Below are positions 52,190-61,700 of a stretch of 64,000 bases of DNA, in pieces. The position numbers and the translations under genes are program-made. The notes beneath the pieces were generated by a model. That model saw only the letters and a program-made list of their open reading frames with translations. It ran no database searches and was not told where the DNA came from. The stretch covers positions 19,106 to 83,105 of the forward strand of contig CALMDH010000105.1 of the NCBI GenBank assembly GCA_937862735.1, written 5' to 3'. The stretch comes from M0108 sp937862735. Lineage in GTDB: Bacteria > Pseudomonadota > Gammaproteobacteria > Chromatiales > Chromatiaceae. Each line of letters starts with the position of its first letter. Position 1 is the stretch's first letter.

Positions 52190-52190
52190 C

Positions 52191-53729
52191 TCAACGCCCT
52201 CCCGTGTCACCCGCCGGTTCGACCGCGGCGGGGTAGGGGGGGCGGTCGCGGCCCGGTGCCCGGTCCGAGGCCAGGGGGCGGGTGACACGCACCGCCAGGA
52301 CGGCGGAGACGAGGAACATCAGGGCCTCGCCGGTGAAGACGCTGGCATAGGCGAGGACCGGCGAATCCATAAGATAGCGCGCCAGGTCCACGGCCACCGT
52401 GCCCAGGAAGCCGCCAAGGCCAAAGGCCAGGGCCTGGGCCGCGCCCCACAGCCCCATGCGCACCCCCTCGCGCTGCGCCTGGCCCGTATCCACCAGCCCC
52501 ATCATGGAACCGATGGCCGCCACGGCGAAGAGGCCATTGGCCAGGCCGAGGAAGAAGACGGTCAGGTGCAGCGGCCAGTCCGGGGCGTATAAGCCCCCGG
52601 CGGCCAGGGCGGCGAGGGCGATGGCGGAGGCGATGCAGCCGCGGACCGTCCAGTCCTGCAGGGTGCCGAAGCGCCGGCCCCAAGTGGAACTGCCCATGAC
52701 CGCCAGCAGGATCATGCCGCCGAGGACGCCGCCGTTCTGCACCCCGGCGAGCTTGGTGGATTCCCCGGGGGTCAGGCCGAAGACGGTGCCGGCGAAGGGT
52801 TCCAGGATCAGGTCCTGGGCGCTGTAGGCCAGCATGGAGAAGAAGACGAAGACGGCGAAACGCCGCGCCTTGGGTTCGGACCACACCTGGGCCAGGGCCT
52901 CCCGGAAACCCCCTGCCGGTCGCTGGCCTTCGCGGGCCGCCCGCGTTGGGGCCGGTTCCAGGTCAGGAGCGGCGGCCAGGGTCGCGCTAATCTTAGAAGA
53001 AACCGTATCGCTGGCCGAAGCCAGGGTCCTGGCTTGAGCCAGGTCCGGCACGGGGGCGGCATCGGCACCTGCCGCGGTGCTGGTGCCCGTCGTGGCGCCG
53101 GCCGTCGGAACCGTCGCGGTCGGCCCCTCGATCCTCCGGATGGCGACCAGGGTGACGACGAAGGCGATGGCGGCGACGACGGCCGTCACCATGACCAGAC
53201 GCTCGGGGGAGAAGGGGTCGAGGAAGTGGCCGGCGGTGGTGGCGGTGATGATGAAGCCGACGATCATCATCAGCCAGACCGTGGTGGCCGCCGCCGCGCG
53301 CAGGCGTTCGCTGACCCGCTTGGCCAGCAGCACCAGCAGGGAGGTCCCGCAGGCGCCCACGCCCACCCCGATCAGGGTGAAGGCCAGGATGGCGAGGAGG
53401 GTGCCCCCCAGCACCTGCGTGGCCATCAAGGCCGTGGCGCTGCTCGCCAGGACCCCGCCGATGGCCAGCAGGCCCATGCCGCCGATGATCCAGGGGGTGC
53501 GCCGGCCGCCGACATCCGAGCCATAACCCCAGCGGGGTCGGGAGATCTGCACCAGATGGTGCAGGGCCACCAGGGCCCCGGGGAGCATGGCGGGGAGGAG
53601 AAACTCGACGACCATCACCCGGTTCAGGGTCGAGGTGGTGAGGACGATGATGGCCCCCAGGGCGGTCTGAACCAGGCCCAGGCGCAGGATGCCGAGCCAG
53701 CCGAGGGGGGGGAGGGGGCCTGGGGTCAT
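52191..53729 (-). CDS. BCD-family MFS protein (PucC/LhaA/ORF428 type)
   Basis: A 512-residue major-facilitator protein of the bacteriochlorophyll delivery family, with 12 membrane helices. The LGWLGILRLGLVQTALGAII start, TTSTLNRVMVVE, DVGGRRTPWIIGG and ILEPFAGTVFGLTPGESTKL are diagnostic. It sits between bchG and bchP, the place of ORF428 in Rhodobacter; LhaA and PucC are sister proteins that help assemble light-harvesting complexes. The cytoplasmic loop between helices 6 and 7 (about 200-268) is enlarged by a Thr/Ala/Gly/Pro insert. The bchG stop-to-start distance is 38 bp. Confidence 0.9.
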   Translation of the reverse strand: MTPGPLPPLGWLGILRLGLVQTALGAIIVLTTSTLNRVMVVEFLLPAMLPGALVALHHLVQISRPRWGYGSDVGGRRTPWIIGGMGLLAIGGVLASSATALMATQVLGGTLLAILAFTLIGVGVGACGTSLLVLLAKRVSERLRAAAATTVWLMMIVGFIITATTAGHFLDPFSPERLVMVTAVVAAIAFVVTLVAIRRIEGPTATVPTAGATTGTSTAAGADAAPVPDLAQARTLASASDTVSSKISATLAAAPDLEPAPTRAAREGQRPAGGFREALAQVWSEPKARRFAVFVFFSMLAYSAQDLILEPFAGTVFGLTPGESTKLAGVQNGGVLGGMILLAVMGSSTWGRRFGTLQDWTVRGCIASAIALAALAAGGLYAPDWPLHLTVFFLGLANGLFAVAAIGSMMGLVDTGQAQREGVRMGLWGAAQALAFGLGGFLGTVAVDLARYLMDSPVLAYASVFTGEALMFLVSAVLAVRVTRPLASDRAPGRDRPPYPAAVEPAGDTGGR

Positions 53730-53767
53730 GGATTCAACTCAAGGGGACGGGGTGCTGGGGCATGGCA

Positions 53768-54682
53768 TCACAACGCCGGGATCAGGGTGCGGACGGCGAA
53801 GGCGCTGATCATCATGCCCGTGACGTAGACGCTGACGGCGGAGGCGCTGAACCAGGTGGCCTGGGCGACGGGGGCGCGCAGGAACCGGACCATCATCAGA
53901 AACTGGATGGCGAGCACGACGCCGACGGCCAGGGCGTGCCAGGGCCGTTGCCAGTCCGCCAGCAGGGCGATCACGACCATCTGGGGCAGGGCCATGAAGA
54001 GGCAGGCCGCCCAGGCCGCGCCCTGGACACCGAGCTGGACCGGCAGGGAGCGGATGCCCATGCGCTGGTCGCCCGCGATGGCCTTGAAATCGTTCAGGGT
54101 CATGATGCCGTGGGCCCCGGCGCTGTAGAGGAAGGCCAGCAGCAGGATGCGCCAGTCGGGCATCTGGCCGCCGATCATCACTGCCGCGCCGGTGACCCAG
54201 GCCAGGCCCTCGTAGGACAGGGCCACGGCGGAATTGCCCCACCAGCCGTTGCGTTTGAGGCGTAGGGGCGGGGCGCTGTAGGCCCAGGCCATGACCAGGC
54301 CGAGGGCGGATGCACCCAGAACCCAGGGTCCCAACCAGGCGGCGACCGCCAGGGACAGGAGGGACCAGGCGATGGCGACCCGCAGCCCCCAGTTGCCCGG
54401 CATGCGCCCGGAGGGGATGGGGCGGTGGGGTTCGTTGATGGCGTCGACGTGGCGGTCGAACCAGTCGTTGACGGCCTGGCTCATGCCGCACAGCAGGGGA
54501 CCGGCGAGGATGATGCCGACCACCACCAGGAACCACCGTTCCAGGATGGGCTGACCGGAGGAAACCACCCCGCAGGTAAAGGCCCACATGGGCGGGAACC
54601 AGGTGATCGGCTTGAGTAGTTCCAGCAGGGCGGAGCCGTCGGGCCGGGTCGCGGCGGTCGCGGAGAGAGAAGGTTGGATCAT
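53768..54682 (-). CDS. bchG: Bacteriochlorophyll a synthase
   Basis: A 304-residue UbiA-family prenyltransferase that esterifies bacteriochlorophyllide a with geranylgeranyl or phytyl diphosphate. The hallmark KPITWFPPMWAFTCGVV near the start, NDWFDRHVDAINEPHRPIPSG (first Asp-rich motif) and LNDFKAIAGDQRMGIRSLP (second) are present, with about eight membrane helices. ATG 54680-54682 is the only ATG before the conserved part. The predicted -10 box (54689-54694) would place transcription start at about 54681-54683, so this mRNA may be leaderless. Confidence 0.95.
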   Translation of the reverse strand: MIQPSLSATAATRPDGSALLELLKPITWFPPMWAFTCGVVSSGQPILERWFLVVVGIILAGPLLCGMSQAVNDWFDRHVDAINEPHRPIPSGRMPGNWGLRVAIAWSLLSLAVAAWLGPWVLGASALGLVMAWAYSAPPLRLKRNGWWGNSAVALSYEGLAWVTGAAVMIGGQMPDWRILLLAFLYSAGAHGIMTLNDFKAIAGDQRMGIRSLPVQLGVQGAAWAACLFMALPQMVVIALLADWQRPWHALAVGVVLAIQFLMMVRFLRAPVAQATWFSASAVSVYVTGMMISAFAVRTLIPAL

Positions 54683-54688
54683 TAGGTT

Positions 54689-54717
54689 AAACTAAACATG
54701 ACAACCCCGGGTGTCAA
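54689..54717 (-). promoter_or_regulatory. Sigma70-type promoter of the bchG arm
   Basis: On the minus strand a perfect TTGACA (-35, 54712-54717) is followed by a 17-bp spacer and TAGTTT (-10, 54689-54694). The -35 hexamer is one half of the PpsR box at 54712-54729, so repressor and polymerase would compete. The inferred start point falls on or next to the bchG ATG. Confidence 0.7.
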
Positions 54718-54729
54718 CTAAAATTTACA
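54712..54729. promoter_or_regulatory. PpsR/CrtJ box 1 (bchG side)
   Basis: TGTCAACTAAAATTTACA, an exact match to the consensus TGT-N12-ACA. It covers the -35 hexamer of the bchG promoter. Together with box 2 (60 bp away, six helical turns, mirror-oriented) it could bind two PpsR oligomers cooperatively. Confidence 0.82.
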
Positions 54730-54771
54730 CCCAGGATGGGCGGGAGATGCCCCCGTGCCGACCTGTCCTGA

Positions 54772-54789
54772 CGTAAACTTTAGTTGACA
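54772..54789. promoter_or_regulatory. PpsR/CrtJ box 2 (bchF side)
   Basis: CGTAAACTTTAGTTGACA; on the other strand TGTCAACTAAAGTTTACG, matching TGT-N12-ACA with one deviation (final G). It agrees with box 1 read in reverse complement at 16 of 18 positions. It covers the -35 hexamer of the bchF promoter. Confidence 0.75.
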
Positions 54790-54812
54790 CTTGCCCCGCT
54801 CCGGACTAGATT
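54784..54812 (+). promoter_or_regulatory. Sigma70-type promoter of the bchFNBHLM arm
   Basis: A perfect TTGACA (54784-54789), 17-bp spacer, then TAGATT (54807-54812). The arrangement mirrors the bchG promoter. The predicted start is near 54819, giving a bchF leader of about 30 nt. The -35 lies in PpsR box 2. Confidence 0.72.
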
Positions 54813-54824
54813 GCCCCCGCAGGC

Positions 54825-54863
54825 ATGGGTTGCTCTTCACGGGTGCGCGATGGGACCTACTGA
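54825..54863 (+). other. 12-codon leader ORF overlapping the bchF start
   Basis: ATG 54825 opens MGCSSRVRDGTY and stops at TGA 54861-54863, 14 bp into bchF in another frame. It would be the first ATG on the predicted transcript. It could couple or impede initiation at bchF. No ribosome site is clear for either start, and it may be chance. Confidence 0.3.
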
Positions 54864-55371
54864 ATCCCGGAAAATTTCGTCTCGGCCATTGTATACGCCC
54901 GAGGAGCGCCGGCGGCGCGATGCCACTCCCTGGACCCTCGTTCAGGGGGTGCTGGCACCCGTGCAGTTTCTGGTCTTCCTGATCAGCCTGGGCCTGGTCC
55001 TGAATTTCCTCTGGACCGGGGAGGGCGAGACCGCCGCCACCGTCTCCATCGTCATCAAGACCCTGCTCCTCTATACCATCATGATCACCGGGTCCATCTG
55101 GGAGAAGGTGGTCTTCGGGCATTACCTCTTCGCGGCGTCCTTCTTCTGGGAGGACGTCTTCAGCATGCTCGTCCTCGCCCTGCATACCGCCTACCTGGTG
55201 GCGCTGTTCGGCGACTACCTGGACGTGCGCGGGCAGATGTTCCTTGCCCTCGCGGCCTATGCCGCCTATGTCATCAACGCCACCCAGTTCCTGCTCAAGC
55301 TGCGCGCGGCGCGCCTGGCCCAGCCAGCGGCAACCGAGGGCGCCCCGGCCACCCTGGGGGCCGCCGAGTGA
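54850..55371 (+). CDS. bchF: 3-vinyl bacteriochlorophyllide hydratase
   Basis: A 173-residue membrane protein that hydrates the 3-vinyl group of (bacterio)chlorophyllide to 3-hydroxyethyl on the way to bacteriochlorophyll a. LYTPEERRRRDATPWTLVQ, followed by four membrane helices with ITGSIWEKVVFGHYLFA and SFFWEDVFSMLVLALHTAYL, is diagnostic. ATG 54850 (MGPTESRK) is the first ATG in frame downstream of the promoter. The GTG start of bchN overlaps its stop by 4 bp. Confidence 0.93.
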   Translation: MGPTESRKISSRPLYTPEERRRRDATPWTLVQGVLAPVQFLVFLISLGLVLNFLWTGEGETAATVSIVIKTLLLYTIMITGSIWEKVVFGHYLFAASFFWEDVFSMLVLALHTAYLVALFGDYLDVRGQMFLALAAYAAYVINATQFLLKLRAARLAQPAATEGAPATLGAAE

Positions 55372-56825
55372 CCCTGGCCAGCGTCCCCGTTCCCGCCCTG
55401 GCCGAGGGTCGTCAGGGGGGTGAGGGCCTGCTTGAGGCGTCCCCTCAACCGGAGGCCGCCGCCCGGGACTTCCCCGTGGCCTGCGAGGGCGGCCAGCGTC
55501 AGGCCTTCTGTGGTCTGGCAGGCATCGTCTGGCTGCATCGCAAGCTGCAGGACGCCTTCTTCCTGGTCGTCGGCTCCCGCACCTGCGCCCACATGCTCCA
55601 GTCCGCCGCCGGGGTCATGATCTTCGCCGCGCCGCGCTTCGCCACCGCCATCCTGGAGGAGCGCGACCTGGCCGGCCTGGCGGACGCAAACGCCGAACTG
55701 GACCGCGTCGTCACCCGCCTGCTGGAGCGCCGCCCGGACATCGCCACCCTCTTTCTGGTCGGCACCTGTCCCTCGGAAGTCATCAAACTGGACCTGCACA
55801 AGGCGGCCGAACGGCTGAATCAGGCTTTTCAGACCCAGGCCGATGCCAATCGGCCCGGTTCGCCCAACCAACCCAGTCAGCCCATCCAGTCCCAGGGATT
55901 GTCGGCCACGGCCGCGACGCACCCCACCGGTCGTCCACGAGTTCTGGCCTATTCCGGCAGCGGGCTGGAGACGACCTTCACCCAGGGTGAAGACACCTGT
56001 CTGGAGGCCCTGGTCCCCGACCTACCCGCCCTCCCCGCCGGTGAGTCCTCCTTGCTGGTGGTCGGTACCCTGGCGGATGTCGTCGAGGACCAGTTCTGCC
56101 GCCTGTTCGCGGAACTGGGGATCGGCCCGGTCCATTTCTTTCCCCCTCGATCGGCGCGGGCCCTGCCGCCCGTGGGTCCCGGGACCCGGTTGCTCCTGGC
56201 CCAGCCCTTCCTGGGCCGCACCGCCCGGTCCCTGGAGGCGCGCGGGGCGCGCCTGCTGACGGCAACCTTTCCCATCGGCATTGAAGGTACCCGGGGCTGG
56301 TTCGACGCCGCCGCCCGGGCCTGGGGACTTGCCGAGGAACGGGTTGCGGCCGTCCTGGCCAAGCCGATGGAACGGGCGCGGGGGGCCCTGGCGCGCTACC
56401 AGGAACAGCTCAGGGGCAAGCGCGTCGCCTTCCTGCCCGACTCGCAGCTTGAGGCCCCCATCGCCCGTTTCCTGCAGCAGGAGTGCGGCATGGAGATCCT
56501 GGTCGCCGGGGTGCCCTATTTCGACCGCCGCCTCATGGCCGGCGAGATCGACCTCCTGTCCCGCCCCCAAGCGGGTAATACCGACGGGTCCTTCGCGGTG
56601 GTCGAGGGCGGCGACGTGGACCGCCAACTGGACGCCGTGCGGACCGCCCGTCCCGACCTGACGGTCTGCGGCCTGGGCCTGGCCAATCCCCTGGAGGCCG
56701 AGGGGCTGACCACCAAGTGGTCCATCGAACTGGTGTTTTCACCCATCCAGGGCTTCGAGCAGGCGGCGGACCTCGCCGAACTGTTCGCCCGCCCCCTGAC
56801 GCGCCGCGCCCGCCTGAGGTTCTGA
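55368..56825 (+). CDS. bchN: Dark-operative protochlorophyllide reductase, subunit N
   Basis: A 485-residue NifD-like subunit. With BchB and BchL it reduces ring D of protochlorophyllide without light. Cluster ligands are expected from Cys in RQAFCGLAG, GSRTCAHMLQ and LVGTCPSEVIK. C-terminal GLTTKWSIELVFSPIQGFEQ is family-typical. Residues about 155-189 (Asn, Pro, Ser, Gln-rich, from QTQADANRPG) form an insert absent from the usual 425-430-residue protein; the N-terminus is also longer by about 25 residues. The start is GTG 55368 overlapping the bchF stop. Confidence 0.94.
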   Translation: MTLASVPVPALAEGRQGGEGLLEASPQPEAAARDFPVACEGGQRQAFCGLAGIVWLHRKLQDAFFLVVGSRTCAHMLQSAAGVMIFAAPRFATAILEERDLAGLADANAELDRVVTRLLERRPDIATLFLVGTCPSEVIKLDLHKAAERLNQAFQTQADANRPGSPNQPSQPIQSQGLSATAATHPTGRPRVLAYSGSGLETTFTQGEDTCLEALVPDLPALPAGESSLLVVGTLADVVEDQFCRLFAELGIGPVHFFPPRSARALPPVGPGTRLLLAQPFLGRTARSLEARGARLLTATFPIGIEGTRGWFDAAARAWGLAEERVAAVLAKPMERARGALARYQEQLRGKRVAFLPDSQLEAPIARFLQQECGMEILVAGVPYFDRRLMAGEIDLLSRPQAGNTDGSFAVVEGGDVDRQLDAVRTARPDLTVCGLGLANPLEAEGLTTKWSIELVFSPIQGFEQAADLAELFARPLTRRARLRF

Positions 56826-56831
56826 CCGGCC

Positions 56832-58730
56832 ATGGAGCTCGCCGTCTGGACCTACGAAGGCCCCACCCACATGGGGGCCCTGCGCGTCGCCACCGCCATG
56901 CGCGGGGTGCACTGCCTGCTGCACGCCCCCCAGGGCGACAGCTACGCCGACCTCCTCTTCACCATGATCGAGCGCCGCCCGGGGCGGCCGCCGGTCTCCT
57001 ATACCAGTTTTCAGCAGAGGGACCTGGGGCGGAGCACCGCCGACCTGATCAAGGAGGCGGCCCGCGCCGCCTATGAGCGCTTTCACCCCGAGGTGCTGAT
57101 GATCGGCGAGTCCTGCACCGCCGAGCTGTTGCAGGATCAGGCCGGCGCCCTGGCGCGGGGCCTGGGCCTGCCGGTGCCGGTCCTGCCCCTGGACCTGCCC
57201 TCCTGGTCGCGCAAGGAGACCTGGGGCGCCGGCGAGACCTTTCATCGCCTGGTGCGCGCCCTGCTCAAGCCCCGGGCCCCCGCACCCGGCGCCCCGCGCC
57301 CGGCCCGCGCCTCAGGTCAGGCCCCCCGCGCCAACCTGCTGGGCCCCATCGCCCTGGGCTTCCGCTGCCGCGACGACGTCACGGCGGTCAGCCGCCTGCT
57401 GGCGGCCATCGGCGTGGAGGTCCATATCGTCGCCCCCCTGGGCGCCCGCCCCGCTAACCTGCTGCGCCTGCCCGAGGCCGACTTCAATGTCTGCCTCTAC
57501 CCCGAGATCGCCGAGTCGACCTGCGCCTGGCTGGAGCGGACCTTCCGTCAGCCCTGGGTCAAGACGGTGCCTATCGGCATCGGCGCCACCCGCGACTTTC
57601 TCGCCGAGGTCGGAAAGCTCGCCGCTAGCCAGGATGTCGTCGAGGCGGCAGCGCGGCTGATGGCAAAGTCCGGCCTCTCAGTCCCGGTGGGACTTGGCTC
57701 CAGTGGCGACCAACCTCGACCCCCGCAGACGCACCTGCCGGGGATGGAGGTCTATGCTCCCCGCCTGCCCTGGTACAGCCAGTCGGTGGACGCGACCTAC
57801 CTCACCGGCAAGCGGGTCTTCATCTTCGGCGACGCCACCCATGCCCTCGCGGCCGCCCGCATCGTCGACCAGGAACTGGGCATGCGCGTCGTCGGCCTGG
57901 GCACCTATCTGCGCGAGCAGGCCCGGCCGGTGCGGGAGGCCGCCCAAGCCTACGGGTTGGAGGCCCTGATTACCGCCGATTACCTGGAGGTCGAGGCCGC
58001 CATCGCCGCCTCCCATCCGGAACTGGTCCTCGGCACCCAGATGGAGCGCCACGTCGCCAAGCGCCTGGGCATCCCCTGCGCCGTCATCTCGAGCCCCGCC
58101 CACGTCCAGGACTTTCCCGCCCGCTATGCCCCGCAGATGGGCTTCGAAGGGGCGGATGTCATCTTCGACACCTGGATCGGCCCCCTGATGATGGGCCTCG
58201 AGGAACACCTGCTGACCATGTTCCGGGGGGACTTCGAGTTTGGCGAGGAGCCCCGAGCCGACGCTTCCGCCCCAGCCACCGGAGGTTATGCCTGGGAGAC
58301 TTCGGGCACGGGTCCGACCGGCATGGCCGCCGCGGCCCAGTCCGGCGCTCTCCCGGAGAGCCGAACCAGTACCCAGTCCAGTGCCGATGCCAGTTTCGCG
58401 CCCGGTTCCGCTGTTGGCCCGGTTCCGGCCGGCGTGGCCGGCCAACCGCCCGCTGCTGGGACCGCTACCCCCGCGGTCTCCACCGGTTCCACCTCGGCCA
58501 CCGCCGAGGGTGGCGACAAGACTGGCCAGCCCGTTGCCCGGTCCGAGGTGGCCGGCGACACCCCCGCCGAGCCCGTCTGGGACCCCCTGGCCGAGAACGA
58601 GTTGAAAAAGATCCCCTTCTTCGTCCGCGGCAAGGCACGGCGCAATACGGAATGCTTCGCCCGCGAGCGGGGCATCGCCACCATCACTGTGGAGACGCTT
58701 TACGATGCCAAAGCCCATTTTGGCCGTTAA
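56832..58730 (+). CDS. bchB: Dark-operative protochlorophyllide reductase, subunit B
   Basis: A 632-residue NifK-like subunit that holds the substrate site with BchN. It begins MELAVWTYEGPTHMGALRVA; Asp36 (APQGDSYADL) is the unusual aspartate ligand of the [4Fe-4S] cluster. MIGESCTAELLQDQ, the TAEC-like and VISSPAHVQDFPARYAPQMG motifs are present. Residues about 474-583 are a Ser/Ala/Thr/Gly/Pro-rich insert placed between the catalytic body and the small C-terminal PCP_red domain (ELKKIPFFVRGKARRNTEC), explaining a length about 100 residues above the norm. Six bp separate it from bchN; its end overlaps bchH by 26 bp. Confidence 0.94.
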   Translation: MELAVWTYEGPTHMGALRVATAMRGVHCLLHAPQGDSYADLLFTMIERRPGRPPVSYTSFQQRDLGRSTADLIKEAARAAYERFHPEVLMIGESCTAELLQDQAGALARGLGLPVPVLPLDLPSWSRKETWGAGETFHRLVRALLKPRAPAPGAPRPARASGQAPRANLLGPIALGFRCRDDVTAVSRLLAAIGVEVHIVAPLGARPANLLRLPEADFNVCLYPEIAESTCAWLERTFRQPWVKTVPIGIGATRDFLAEVGKLAASQDVVEAAARLMAKSGLSVPVGLGSSGDQPRPPQTHLPGMEVYAPRLPWYSQSVDATYLTGKRVFIFGDATHALAAARIVDQELGMRVVGLGTYLREQARPVREAAQAYGLEALITADYLEVEAAIAASHPELVLGTQMERHVAKRLGIPCAVISSPAHVQDFPARYAPQMGFEGADVIFDTWIGPLMMGLEEHLLTMFRGDFEFGEEPRADASAPATGGYAWETSGTGPTGMAAAAQSGALPESRTSTQSSADASFAPGSAVGPVPAGVAGQPPAAGTATPAVSTGSTSATAEGGDKTGQPVARSEVAGDTPAEPVWDPLAENELKKIPFFVRGKARRNTECFARERGIATITVETLYDAKAHFGR

Positions 58731-61700
58731 AAAGGGCCAGGCACCTCTGGCCACCACGGAGGTCCGGGTGGTGATGGTGTCCATGGACAGCCACCTGGCG
58801 GGCACCGTCGATCGCGCCCAGGCCAGCCTGCGCGGCCTCATCCCCGGCCTGACCCTCAGCCTCCATGCCGCGGCGGAGTGGAACGAGGACCCGGCATCCC
58901 TGGAGCGCTGCCGGGAGGACATCGCCCGCGCCGACCTCATCATCAACACCATGCTGGTGATGGAGGAGCACTACCTGCCGGTCCTGCCGGCCCTCCAGGC
59001 CCGCCGCGACCAGTGCGACGCCATGGTCTCCTGCTTCTCCGCCGGCGAGGTCATGAAGCTGACCCGCCTGGGCGGCTTCAGGATGGACGGCAGCGGCGGC
59101 GGCCCCATGGCCCTGCTCAAGCGCCTGCGTGGCAAGTCCAAGCCCAACCAGCAGAAGACCGTCGGCGCCCAGCAGATGGCCATGCTGCGCCACATCCCCA
59201 AGCTGCTGCGCTTCATCCCCGGCACCGCCCAGGATGTGAGGGCCTATTTCCTGGCCCTGCAATACTGGCTGGCGGGCTCGGACGAGAACGTCGCCGCCCT
59301 GGTGGTCTATCTGCTCGACCGCTACGCCGACGGCCCCCGCCGCGCCCTGCGAGGCACCCTCAAGGTCCCGCCACCGGTGGAATACCCCGAGGTCGGTCTC
59401 TATCACCCGCGCCTGAAGGAGCGGGTGGTGGTGGATCTCTCCCGACTGCCCATGCCGGCGCGGCCGGCCCGGGAAGGGCGGGTGGGCCTGCTGCTGATGC
59501 GCTCCTACGTCCTGGCCGGCAACACCGCCCACTACGACGCCGTCATCGCCGCCTTCGAGGCCCGTGGCCTCCAGGTGGTCCCGGCCTTCGCCAGCGGTCT
59601 GGACGCCCGCCCGGCCCTGGAGCGTTTTTTCATGCGCGACGGCCGGGCGACGGTGGACGCCGTGGTTTCCCTGACCGGCTTCTCCCTGGTCGGCGGCCCG
59701 GCCTACAACGACAACCAGGCCGCCCAGGAGGCCCTGGCCGCCCTCGACGTCCCCTATCTCACCACCCTGGCGGTGGAGTTCCAGACCCTGGAGCAGTGGC
59801 AGACCTCGGATCAGGGCCTGATGCCGGTGGAGGCGACCATGATGGTGGCCATCCCCGAGCTGGACGGCGCCACCGGTCCCCTGGTCTTCGGCGGGCGCTC
59901 CAATGCCGCCCTGCCCGAGCAGGCGCGGGACATGCAGCCCCACAACGAGCGCATCGAGGTCCTGGCGGAGCGCGTCCAGCGCCTGGTGCGCCTGCGCCAG
60001 ACGCCGCGCGCCCAGCGCAAGGTCGCCGTGGTGCTGTTCAACTTCCCGCCCAACGCCGGCAACACCGGCACCGCCGCCTATCTCTCGGTCTTCGCCTCCC
60101 TGTTCAACACCCTTAAGGAGATGAAGGCCGCCGGCTACGGCGTTGAGGTGCCGGAGTCCGTCGACGTACTGCGCGAGGCCATCATCAATGGCAATGCCGC
60201 CCGCTACGGCGCCCACGCCAACGTCCATGCCCGGGTGCGCACCGACGACCACGTCCGGCGCGAGAAGTGGCTGCGGGAGATCGAGCAGCAGTGGGGGCCG
60301 GCGCCGGGTCGCTTGCAGACCGATGGCGGTTCCCTCTTCGTCCTCGGCGAGTCCTTCGGTAACGTCTTCGTCGGCGTTCAGCCCGCCTTCGGCTACGAGG
60401 GCGACCCCATGCGCCTCCAGTTCGAGAAGGGCTTCACCCCCACCCATGCCTTCTCCGCCTTCTACCGCTGGATCAGCGAGGACTTCGGTGCCCACGCCGT
60501 GCTGCACTTCGGCACCCACGGCGCCCTGGAGTTCATGCCCGGCAAGCAGGCCGGCCTGGCCGGGACCTGCTGGCCGGACCGCCTGATCGGCGACCTGCCC
60601 AATTTCTATCTCTACGCCTCCAACAACCCCTCCGAGGGCATGATCGCCAAGCGCCGCGCCGCGGCCACCCTGGTGAGCTACCTGACCCCGCCCATCGCTC
60701 ACGCCGGCCTCTATCGGGGGCTGGTGGACCTCAAGGCCTCCGTCGAGCGTTTCCGTGGCCTGAGCCCGGACAACCAGGACGAGCGCCTCCAGCTCGCCGA
60801 ACTGATCCAGGCCCAGGCGGTGGAACTGGACCTGGTTCCGGCGGAGCCGGCCTGGACCCTGGCGGGCGCGGCCCAGGCCCAGCAGGGTCCCCTCCCGGCG
60901 GGGCAGGGGGCGGCAGCTCAGGTCCCCGTGGGGCAGGGAGCGCCAGTCCAGGGGCAGGGGCCGGCGAGCCCCTTACCCGGGGATCAGGGGGTGGGTCCGG
61001 TCCCGGCGGGGCGGACCCCCAGGCTTCAGACGGTGGCGAGTCCGGACCCGGCGGTTCAGGTGCTCGACGCCGAGGCCCTGGAGGCCGCCGTCGCCCGCCT
61101 CCACGACAAGGTGCTGGAGCTGGAGTACACCCTCATTCCCCAGGGCCTGCACGTGGTCGGCCAGCCGCCCACTGCCGGGGAGCGCGTCGACATGCTGCTG
61201 GCGGTGGCGGAGGCCTCCCACGAGGCGCGGCCCGCCCGGCCCGCCATCGAGGCCCTGGTCGCCGGCCAGGCCCCTCAGGCGGCCTTGGTCGTGGGCGGCA
61301 TGGCGGCGAACGATGACAACCTGGGCCTCTTCAGGGAACTGGCCAACACCGACCGCCTCCTGGCCCAGGACACCGAGCTCCAGGGCATCCTCAACGCCCT
61401 GGACGGGCGCTACATCCGCCCGGCCCCCGGCGGCGACCTGCTGCGCACCCCGGACATCCTGCCCACAGGGCGCAACCTCCATGGCTTCGACCCCTTCCGC
61501 CTGCCCAGCCTCTTCGCCGTCAAGGACGGCGCCGCCCAGGCGACCCGGCTGCTGGAGCGGCACCTGAGCGAGGGGCAGGGCTTCCCCGAGTCCATCGCCC
61601 TGGTCCTCTGGGGTACCGATAACCTCAAGACCGAGGGCGGGCCCATCGCCCAGGCCCTGGCCCTGATGGGGGCGCGGCCGCGCTTCGACGGCTTCGGCCG

